The notes under the pieces are model-generated. The model was not told where the DNA came from, searched no databases, and saw nothing but the letters and a program-made list of their open reading frames with translations. Positions 1 to 6,274 of a stretch of 12,131 bases of DNA are shown here, one piece after another; position 1 is the stretch's first letter, and each line of letters opens with the position of its first letter. The translations under genes and the position numbers were made by a program. The DNA is taken from NCBI GenBank assembly GCA_041691815.1, contig JBEPTZ010000133.1:1-12131 (forward strand). The letters run 5' to 3'. The stretch is from 70-18 sp041691815 (lineage in GTDB: Bacteria; Pseudomonadota; Alphaproteobacteria; Acetobacterales; Acetobacteraceae).

Positions 1-62
1 GGCGAGGTACTGGTTGCAACATCGCGTTGCCCCCCTCTGCCGAAGGCAACCAAAATCAAGGT

Positions 63-104
63 CCAGGGGCTTGGCCCCTGGTGGGGTCTGGGGCAAAGCC
101 CCAG
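63..104. repeat. Double-hairpin repeat downstream of uvrC, possible terminator
   Basis: Two perfect hairpins lie side by side. The first has 8-bp arms CCAGGGGC (63-70) and GCCCCTGG (74-81) around a 3-nt loop. The second has 7-bp arms CTGGGGC (88-94) and GCCCCAG (98-104) around AAA. They begin 6 bp past the uvrC stop in the direction of transcription. The stems are GC-rich enough to stop transcription, but the minus strand afterwards has only a weak T-rich stretch, so intrinsic termination is uncertain. The near-identical arm sequences (GGGGC/GCCCC) suggest a dispersed REP-like unit. A further long-range inverted repeat, TGGTTGC (11-17) with GCAACCA (46-52), sits just beyond. I see no gene in 1-110. 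Confidence 0.7.
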
Positions 105-110
105 CCTTCC

Positions 111-2027
111 TTACGCCCCCTCCAGCGCCGCCCCCGGATGGAAATGGGCGTACACCCGGCGGGCGATTTCGCCGGAGACGCCGGGCGCTGCCTCCAAATC
201 ATGCAGCCCGGCCTGGCGCACCCCGCGCACCGAGCCGAAATGGTTCAGCAGCGCGCGTTTGCGGCCCGGCCCGATGCCGGCGATTTCGTCCAGTTCGCTG
301 GTCACCAGGGTTTTCGAGCGGCCGGCGCGGTGGGTGGTGATGGCGAAGCGGTGGGCTTCGTCGCGCAGGCGTTGCAGGAAGTAGAGCACCGGGTCGCGCG
401 GCGGCAGTTGGAACGGCTCGCGGCCATTGATGTGGAACCATTCGCGGCCGGCGTCGCGGTCCACCCCCTTGGCGATGCCGACCAGCGGCATGTCGGTGAT
501 GCCGAGTTCCTCCAGCACCGCGGTGACCGCCGAGAGCTGGCCGAGGCCGCCGTCGATCAGCACCAGGTCGGGCCAGTCGGCGGCATCGGCGGTGCCGGCG
601 GCCTGTTCCTTCAGCGCCCGGCCGAAGCGGCGGGTCAGCACCTCGCGCATCATCGCGAAGTCGTCGCCGGGGGTAATCGGGCCGCGAATGGCGAATTTGC
701 GGTAGGCGGATTTGCGGAACCCCTCGGGGCCGCCGACGATCATCACGCCATAGGCGTTGGTGCCCATGATGTGGCTGTTGTCGTAGACCTCGATGCGCTC
801 CGGCGGCGCCGGCAGATTGAACAGCGCGGCGGTGGCCTCCAGCAGCTTGGCCTGGCCGGCGCTTTCCGCCAGCTTGCGCTCCAGCGCCTCGCGGGCGTTC
901 AACTCGGCATGCGCCACCACGGCGTGCTTCTCGCCGCGCCGTGGCACCGCGATTTCCACCTTCTTGCCGGCGCCGAAGGTATTGGCCTTCAGGGTCAGCG
1001 CCTCGGCGATCAGCGCCTGTTCCGGCAGGTCGTGGTTCAGCAGCACCAAGGGCGGCGGCGGCTTGTCGTCGTAGAACTGCGCCAGGAACGCCGCCAGCAC
1101 CTCCGGCGCCTCCTCGGCGGCCTTCAGGTGGGTGGGGAAATAGGCGCGGTTGCCGTTGTTGCGCCCGCCACGGATGAAGAACACCTGCACGCAGCTTTGC
1201 CCGGCGATCTGCCAGACCGCCACCACATCGGCGTCGGTCAGGCTGGCCGGGTTGATGATGTCGGTGCCCTGCACCGAGGTCAGCGCCCGGATGCGGTCGC
1301 GGATTGCCGCCGCGCGCTCGAATTCCAGCGTCGCGGCGGCCTCCTCCATCTCGGCGGCGAGGTCGTGCTGCACCCGGCTGGCCTTGCCTTCCAGGAACGC
1401 CTTGGCCTGCCCCACCAGCCCGCCGTAATCCTCCACCGAGATATAGCCGACGCACGGCGCCGAGCAGCGGCCGATCTGGAACAGCAGGCAGGGCCGGGTG
1501 CGATGGGCGAACACCGTGTCGGTGCACGAGCGCAGCAGGAACACCCGCTGCATCGCGGTCACCGTCTGGTTCACCGACCAGGCCGAGGCGAACGGGCCGT
1601 AATAGCTGCCCTTGCGCAGCCGGGCGCCGCGATGCTTGGCGATCTGCGGGTAGGGGTGGTCCTCGGTCAGCATCAGCCACGGGTAGGATTTGTCGTCCCG
1701 CAGCACGATGTTGAAGCGCGGCTTCAGCCGCTTGATGAGGTTGGCCTCCAGCAGCAGCGCCTCGGCCTCGGTATGGGTGGTGATCACCTCCATGGCCACG
1801 GTTTCGGACACCATCCGCCGCAGCCGCTCGGGCAGCCGGCCGATCTGGGTGTACGACACCACCCGCTTCTTCAGCGAGCGCGCCTTGCCCACATAAAGGG
1901 CATCGCCTTTGGCATCCAGCATGCGGTAGACGCCGGGCGAAAGCGGCATGGTTTGCAGCGCCGTCTCGATCACCCCGACCCCTTTGGGCACCGGCGGCGG
2001 CAGGTTGTCTTCGGTCACCTCGTTCAT
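111..2027 (-). CDS. uvrC: Excinuclease ABC subunit C (UvrC)
   Basis: UvrC makes the two incisions flanking a DNA lesion after UvrA/UvrB loading, in cytoplasmic nucleotide excision repair. The 638-residue protein is full length and all domains are visible. The N-terminal GIY-YIG nuclease has GVY at 32-34 and YVGKA at 45-49. Four cysteines at 168, 180, 188 and 192 have the spacing of the UvrC iron-sulfur ligands. The UvrB-binding UVR motif lies around 222-252. The RNase H-like C-terminal nuclease shows YDNSH (D416), IDGG (D492) and HRF (H560 region). A helix-hairpin-helix follows at about 578-610. The ATG at 2027 has no recognisable ribosome binding site, so an internal GTG near 1973 (residue 19) is an alternative; it would still keep the whole nuclease domain. 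The gene is separated from folB upstream by 265 bp and may have its own promoter there. Confidence 0.98.
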   Translation of the reverse strand: MNEVTEDNLPPPVPKGVGVIETALQTMPLSPGVYRMLDAKGDALYVGKARSLKKRVVSYTQIGRLPERLRRMVSETVAMEVITTHTEAEALLLEANLIKRLKPRFNIVLRDDKSYPWLMLTEDHPYPQIAKHRGARLRKGSYYGPFASAWSVNQTVTAMQRVFLLRSCTDTVFAHRTRPCLLFQIGRCSAPCVGYISVEDYGGLVGQAKAFLEGKASRVQHDLAAEMEEAAATLEFERAAAIRDRIRALTSVQGTDIINPASLTDADVVAVWQIAGQSCVQVFFIRGGRNNGNRAYFPTHLKAAEEAPEVLAAFLAQFYDDKPPPPLVLLNHDLPEQALIAEALTLKANTFGAGKKVEIAVPRRGEKHAVVAHAELNAREALERKLAESAGQAKLLEATAALFNLPAPPERIEVYDNSHIMGTNAYGVMIVGGPEGFRKSAYRKFAIRGPITPGDDFAMMREVLTRRFGRALKEQAAGTADAADWPDLVLIDGGLGQLSAVTAVLEELGITDMPLVGIAKGVDRDAGREWFHINGREPFQLPPRDPVLYFLQRLRDEAHRFAITTHRAGRSKTLVTSELDEIAGIGPGRKRALLNHFGSVRGVRQAGLHDLEAAPGVSGEIARRVYAHFHPGAALEGA

Positions 2028-2292
2028 GTTGTTAGATTTAGGCCGCAGCCGGCTCGATGCTCAAGCGGGGGGCGGATTTCATCCACCAAAGCTGTGGATA
2101 ACTATGTGGGAAACGGCGACGGGAACGGTGCAACATAGTGGAAATGCTCGCTTCCAGCGAATTGCCCAAAATTCTGGCAGCGAACGTAACATATTGAATT
2201 CGCACAATTGTAAGATTACCGCTACGTTAACCGGTCAAAAACGCATGCCATGTACCTGTAACTAAAGGCGCTCCGCCCGGCAGGTGGACAAT
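2028..2292. promoter_or_regulatory. AT-rich uvrC leader/promoter region with inverted repeats
   Basis: No gene is supported here. Positions 2161-2220 are only about 38% GC by hand count, against about 70% in the genes around. On the minus strand, a TTGACC (2238-2233) and a TACAAT (2212-2207) resemble -35 and -10 boxes, but the 20-bp spacer is too long for a confident promoter. Inverted repeats nearer uvrC are ATCCAC (2081-2086)/GTGGAT (2094-2099), ACTATGT (2101-2107)/ACATAGT (2133-2139) and TGGAA (2139-2143)/TTCCA (2152-2156). A DnaA-box sequence lies between the first two. The near-direct repeats GGGAAACGG and GGGAACGG sit in the loop of the second. The likely role is to drive or control uvrC. 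Confidence 0.5.
2093..2101 (-). promoter_or_regulatory. Perfect DnaA-box sequence
   Basis: The minus strand reads TTATCCACA, the classic high-affinity DnaA site, about 65 bp upstream of the uvrC start. A near-match, TGTGGGAAA on the plus strand, lies a few bases away. In a GC-rich genome this AT-rich 9-mer is unlikely, though not impossible, by chance. A single clear box does not make an origin; DnaA control of uvrC is an alternative. Binding is inferred. Confidence 0.45.
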
Positions 2293-2685
2293 TCAGCGCC
2301 GCCGCCGCTCCACTTCCACCCCGGCACTCGCCGCATCGGGCAGGATGTCAAGCTTTTCCACCCGGATTCTGGCACTCGCCACCCGCGTATCGGCCAGGCA
2401 GGCCTCGGCGATACGTTCCGCCAGCGTTTCAACCAGGCGGACATGCCCGGCGGCCACAATCCGCCGCACCGATTCCGCCAGCGCGCCGTAATCCACCACC
2501 CGGGCCAGCTCGTCCGGCCCCACCGAATCCGACGCATCTTCCACCGCCAGATCGATATTCACCCGGATGCGCTGCGGCGCCTCGTGCTCGCGCTGATACA
2601 CGCCGATGCTGGCGACCAGCACCATGTCGCGCACGAACACATGCCGCAATCCGAGCGCCGCGCTGGCGATGGCAGGGGCTGGCAT
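2293..2685 (-). CDS. folB: Dihydroneopterin aldolase (FolB)
   Basis: FolB splits 7,8-dihydroneopterin into 6-hydroxymethyl-dihydropterin and glycolaldehyde, in cytoplasmic tetrahydrofolate synthesis. The 130-residue protein has the usual family length plus a short N-terminal tail of about 12 residues. Against my memory of the E. coli sequence, the pterin-site and catalytic residues are kept: Glu33 after GVY, Tyr66 in VVDYGAL, Glu86 in LVETLAE and Lys111 in VEKLDIL. The lysine is followed by LD where E. coli has a proline. The ATG at 2685 lies 3 bp after the stop of the reductase gene upstream, so the two are almost certainly co-transcribed. FolX-type epimerase activity cannot be excluded from sequence alone, but the aldolase call is well supported. 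Confidence 0.93.
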   Translation of the reverse strand: MPAPAIASAALGLRHVFVRDMVLVASIGVYQREHEAPQRIRVNIDLAVEDASDSVGPDELARVVDYGALAESVRRIVAAGHVRLVETLAERIAEACLADTRVASARIRVEKLDILPDAASAGVEVERRRR

Positions 2686-2688
2686 CGC

Positions 2689-3456
2689 CTATTCCTCCGG
2701 GATCGGTCCGCCGGCGGCGTTCCACTGCATATGCTGGCCGCCATCCAGCGCCAGCATCTGCCCGGTGACCGACGGCAGCGCCAGCAGCGCCAATATCGCC
2801 CGCGCCACCTCCTCCGGGCTGGTCGGCCGCGCCAACGGCACCGAGGCCGCCTGGCGGTCGAACTGCGCCTGGCTCTGCCGCGGGCTGGGCAGCGCCGGGC
2901 CTGGCCCGATGCCGTTCACCCGGATGCGCGGCGCCAGTGCCAGCGCCATGGTCTGGGTCAGCGCCCACAGCCCGGCCTTGGAGACGGTATAGGAGACGAA
3001 ATGCGGCGTCAGCGCCCACACCCGCTCATCCAGCATGTTCAGCACCATGCCCTCGGCCCCGGCCGGCAGCGCGCGGGCGAATTCCTGGATCAGCACGAAC
3101 GGCGCCCGCAGATTGGCCCCCATATGCCGGTCCCAGCTCTCGCGGGTGGCATCGTCCCACTCGTCGCGCTCGAACCGGCTGGCATTGTTCACCAGCACGC
3201 CGAGCGGCCCCAGCGCCGCCTGCGCCTGCCCCACCAGCCCGGCCACTGCCGCCTCATCACCCAGATCGGCCTGCAACACACAGGCCGCCACACCCAGCGC
3301 CCGGATATCGGCAGCGGTCGCCTCGGCGGCATCGCGGCTGCCGTGGCAATGCACCGCCACCGCGAACCCGGCGCCGCCGAGCGCCAGCGCGGTGGCCCGG
3401 CCGAGGCGTTTCGCGCCGCCGGTGACCAGGGCGGCGCGGGGGATCGTCGCTAGCAA
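2689..3456 (-). CDS. Short-chain reductase, pteridine reductase/FolM-like
   Basis: This is an NAD(P)H-dependent SDR with a Rossmann fold. Numbering is from the proposed TTG start at 3456 (255 residues). The cofactor motif is TGGAKRLG (12-19), with the Arg typical of pteridine reductases. LVNNAS is at 88-93 and YTVSK at 156-160. The usual SDR catalytic serine is missing: Asp143 lies exactly 13 residues before Tyr156, the Asp-Tyr spacing of PTR1 and FolM. It probably reduces dihydropterins (dihydromonapterin or dihydrofolate), which fits co-transcription with folB 3 bp downstream. The frame is open to an ATG at 3507, but those 17 extra residues (beginning MDRKFFCFFLF) come from the adjacent repeat and that ATG lacks a ribosome binding site. 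The TTG has AGAAGA 6 bp upstream and gives the usual short lead before ALVTGG. Substrate is inferred. Confidence 0.87.
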   Translation of the reverse strand: MLATIPRAALVTGGAKRLGRATALALGGAGFAVAVHCHGSRDAAEATAADIRALGVAACVLQADLGDEAAVAGLVGQAQAALGPLGVLVNNASRFERDEWDDATRESWDRHMGANLRAPFVLIQEFARALPAGAEGMVLNMLDERVWALTPHFVSYTVSKAGLWALTQTMALALAPRIRVNGIGPGPALPSPRQSQAQFDRQAASVPLARPTSPEEVARAILALLALPSVTGQMLALDGGQHMQWNAAGGPIPEE

Positions 3457-3463
3457 GGAAGGT

Positions 3464-3585
3464 CTTCTTTTTGTGAACAAAAAGAAGCAAAAAAACTTTC
3501 TATCCATTGGAGAAGCTGCAATCTCCGCGTCTCCGCCGTTGCAAGGCGGATGAAAGTTTTTTGGTTCTTTTTTTCAAAAAAGAAC
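3464..3585. repeat. Bipartite inverted repeat (BIME/MITE-like), possible bidirectional terminator
   Basis: Two related units of about 40 bp face away from each other. Each has, from the centre outwards, a short GC-containing hairpin with TTGCA in its loop, then an ATG and GAAAG, a run of 6-7 T, and an AT-rich hairpin. Inner hairpins are GGAGA (3509-3513)/TCTCC (3522-3526) and CCGCC (3533-3537)/GGCGG (3545-3549). Outer hairpins are CTTCTTTTTGT (3464-3474)/ACAAAAAGAAG (3477-3487) and GTTCTTTTTT (3564-3573)/AAAAAAGAAC (3576-3585). Each unit reads as a hairpin followed by a T-run, so it could terminate transcription both ways, including ppdK, whose stop is 5 bp away. No transposase is present, so it would be a non-autonomous repeat. 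Confidence 0.75.
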
Positions 3586-3590
3586 ACGCT

Positions 3591-6257
3591 TCACTTCCCC
3601 TGCAACGCCGCCTGCGCCGCCGCCAACCTGGCAACCGGCACCCGATACGGCGAGCACGACACGTAATCCAGCCCCACCTGCTCGCAGAACATGATCGAGG
3701 CCGGGTCGCCGCCGTGTTCGCCGCAGATGCCGAGTTTCAGCTTCGGCCTGGTCGCCCGCCCGCCTTCCACCGCCATCCGCACCATGGCGCCGACGCCCTC
3801 CACGTCCAGCGACACGAACGGGTCTTTCGCCAGCACCCCCTGCTCCACGTAGGACGGCAGGAACTTGCCGGCGTCGTCGCGTGACAGGCCGAACACCGTC
3901 TGGGTCAGGTCGTTGGTGCCGAAGCTGAAGAAATCCGCCCGCTCGGCAATCTGCCCGGCGATGATGCAGGCGCGCGGCAGCTCGATCATCGTGCCGATCG
4001 AGTATTCCAACGTGGTGCCGCTCTCGGCGAACACCGCTTTGGCGATCTTCTCCACCTGGGCGCGGGTGATTTCCAACTCGCGGGTGGTGCTGACCAGCGG
4101 GATCATCACCTCCGGCACCGGCGCATTGCCGGTCTCCTTGGCGATGGCGATCGCGCCCTCGAAGATGGCGCGCGCCTGCATTTCGTAGATTTCCGGGTAG
4201 CTGACCCCCAGCCGGCAGCCGCGATGCCCGAGCATCGGGTTGGCCTCGGCCAGTTCGGCGCCACGCCGGCGGATCGCCGCGATATCGGTGCCGAGCGACT
4301 CCGCCACCTCCTCCATCTCGCTGTCGGAATGCGGCAGGAACTCGTGCAGCGGCGGGTCGAGCAGCCTTATGGTCACCGGCAGCCCGGCCATGATGCGGAA
4401 CAGATCGGTGAAATCCTGCCGCTGGAACGGCAGCAGCTTGGCCAGTGCGGCGCGGCGGCCCACCTCGTCGGAGGCCATGATCATCTGCCGCACCGCGAGA
4501 ATCCGCTCGGGGTCGAAGAACATATGCTCGGTGCGGCACAGCCCGATGCCCTCGGCGCCGAATTTCAGCGCCGTCTCGGCGTCCAGCGGCGTCTCGGCGT
4601 TGGTCCGCACCTTCATCCGCCGCGCGCCGTCGGCCCAGGTCATCAGGGTGGCGAAATCGTCGCTCATCAGCGGCTCGATCATCGCTACTGAGCCCTTGAA
4701 CACCTCGCCGGTGCTGCCATCGAGCGTAATGATCTCGCCGGCCCGCAGCGTCTGCCCGGAGGCGGTCAGCGTCTGCGCGCCGTAATCAACCGTGATGCCG
4801 CCGGCGCCGGCCACGCACGGCCGCCCCATGCCGCGCGCCACCACCGCGGCGTGGCTGGTCATGCCGCCGCGGGTGGTCAGGATGCCGCGGGCGGCGTGCA
4901 TGCCGTGGATATCCTCCGGGCTGGTCTCGATCCGCACCAGGACCACCGCCTCGCCCTTGGCCGCGCGCATCTCCGCCTCGTCGGCGTTGAACACCATCGC
5001 CCCGCTGGCCGCACCCGGGCTGGCCGGCAGGCCCTTGGCGAGCAGGGTGCGGCGGGCCTTGGGGTCCAGCGTCGGGTGCAGCAACTGGTCCAGCGAGGAC
5101 GGGTTGACCCGCAGGATCGCCTGGTTGCGGTCGATCAGCCCCTCATTGGCCATATCCACCGCCATCCGCAGGCTGGCCGGCGCGGTGCGCTTGCCGGTGC
5201 GGGTTTGCAGCATGTACAGCTTCTTGCGCTGCACGGTGAACTCGATGTCCTGCATGTCCTTGTAATGCGCCTCCAAGGTGGCGCGCACCTTCAGCAACTC
5301 GGCGTAGGCGATCGGCATCGCCTTTTCCATCGGCACCTCGTCCGGCCTGGCTCGGCTGGCCGCCATCGGCTGCGGCGTGCGGATGCCGGCCACCACGTCC
5401 TCGCCCTGGGCGTTCACCAGGTATTCGCCGTAGAACACGTTCTCGCCGGTGGAGGGGTCGCGGGTGAAGCACACCCCGGTGGCGCAATCCTCGCCCATGT
5501 TGCCGAACACCATCACCTGCACGTTGACCGCGGTGCCCCAGGCCGCCGGAATGTCCTGCAGCCGGCGATAGGTGATGGCGCGCGGGTTCATCCAGCTGCC
5601 GAACACCGCCCCGATCGCCCCCCAAAGCTGCGCCTCGGGGTCGAGCGGAAACGGCGTGCCGGTCTCCCTGGCGACCATCTCCTTGTAGCTCTCCACCGCC
5701 ACCTTCCAGTCATCGGCGGTGAGCGCGGTATCCTCCATCACGTCGCGGTCGAGCTTCAACTGCTCGATGATCTCCTCGAACCGATGATGCTCGACGCCGA
5801 GCACCACCGAGCCGTACATCTGGATAAACCGGCGATACGAATCCCAGGCGAACCGCGCGTCGCCGGAGGCCGCTTCCAGCCCGGCCACCGTCTCGTCGTT
5901 CAGCCCGAGATTGAGCACGGTATCCATCATGCCGGGCATCGACACCCGGGCGCCGGACCGCACCGAAACCAGCAGCGGCTTGCTCTTGTCGCCGAACACA
6001 TTGCCGGTGGCCGCCTCCAGCCGGGCCAGCGCGGTTTTCACCTGCCCCTTCAGCGCATCGGGGTATGTCCGGTCATTGTCGTAGAACGCCGTGCAGACCT
6101 CGGTGGTGATGGTGAACCCGGGCGGCACCGGCAGGTCGATGCTGGCCATCTCCGCCAGATTCGCCCCCTTGCCGCCGAGCAGATCGCGCATGCTGGCGCT
6201 GCCCTCGTTAAGGCCGGCGCCGAAGCTGTACACCCACTTGTTCGTGCCCTGGCTCAT
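3591..6257 (-). CDS. ppdK: Pyruvate, phosphate dikinase
   Basis: PPDK reversibly converts pyruvate, ATP and phosphate to PEP, AMP and diphosphate in the cytoplasm, linking glycolysis and gluconeogenesis. The 888-residue length is normal for bacterial PPDK. The N-terminal nucleotide-binding domain opens with GGKGANLAEM (about 28-37). The swivelling phosphohistidine domain carries GGMTSHAAVVARGMG with catalytic His469, preceded by Thr467, the position phosphorylated by regulatory proteins in some PPDKs. The C-terminal PEP/pyruvate barrel includes CRTEHMF and ends with the catalytic Cys868 in SCSPYRVP. The ATG at 6257 has a strong AGGAGG 8 bp upstream. The gene starts 17 bp after the glyS stop, so it is probably the last gene of a glyQ-glyS-ppdK operon. 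The bipartite repeat follows its stop directly. Confidence 0.98.
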   Translation of the reverse strand: MSQGTNKWVYSFGAGLNEGSASMRDLLGGKGANLAEMASIDLPVPPGFTITTEVCTAFYDNDRTYPDALKGQVKTALARLEAATGNVFGDKSKPLLVSVRSGARVSMPGMMDTVLNLGLNDETVAGLEAASGDARFAWDSYRRFIQMYGSVVLGVEHHRFEEIIEQLKLDRDVMEDTALTADDWKVAVESYKEMVARETGTPFPLDPEAQLWGAIGAVFGSWMNPRAITYRRLQDIPAAWGTAVNVQVMVFGNMGEDCATGVCFTRDPSTGENVFYGEYLVNAQGEDVVAGIRTPQPMAASRARPDEVPMEKAMPIAYAELLKVRATLEAHYKDMQDIEFTVQRKKLYMLQTRTGKRTAPASLRMAVDMANEGLIDRNQAILRVNPSSLDQLLHPTLDPKARRTLLAKGLPASPGAASGAMVFNADEAEMRAAKGEAVVLVRIETSPEDIHGMHAARGILTTRGGMTSHAAVVARGMGRPCVAGAGGITVDYGAQTLTASGQTLRAGEIITLDGSTGEVFKGSVAMIEPLMSDDFATLMTWADGARRMKVRTNAETPLDAETALKFGAEGIGLCRTEHMFFDPERILAVRQMIMASDEVGRRAALAKLLPFQRQDFTDLFRIMAGLPVTIRLLDPPLHEFLPHSDSEMEEVAESLGTDIAAIRRRGAELAEANPMLGHRGCRLGVSYPEIYEMQARAIFEGAIAIAKETGNAPVPEVMIPLVSTTRELEITRAQVEKIAKAVFAESGTTLEYSIGTMIELPRACIIAGQIAERADFFSFGTNDLTQTVFGLSRDDAGKFLPSYVEQGVLAKDPFVSLDVEGVGAMVRMAVEGGRATRPKLKLGICGEHGGDPASIMFCEQVGLDYVSCSPYRVPVARLAAAQAALQGK

Positions 6258-6274
6258 CGTCCGACCCTCCTCAT

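Noticed and set aside
2111..2130. Possible SOS (LexA) box before uvrC
   Set aside because: The minus strand reads GTTC then eight bases then GTTT; the alphaproteobacterial LexA site needs GTTC, seven bases, GTTC.
27..2138. 703-codon open frame on the plus strand opposite uvrC
   Set aside because: It is a shadow frame from high GC: Arg/His/Gly/Ala-rich with no domain, while the opposite strand has a complete UvrC.
2104..2265. 53-codon plus-strand frame in the uvrC leader
   Set aside because: It has no ribosome binding site, no hydrophobic or conserved pattern, and runs over the inverted repeats and AT-rich DNA expected of a control region.
2028..2292. Chromosomal origin of replication
   Set aside because: Only one clear DnaA box is present, with no box cluster and no dnaA, hemE, parAB or gidA nearby; kept only as a DnaA-site observation.
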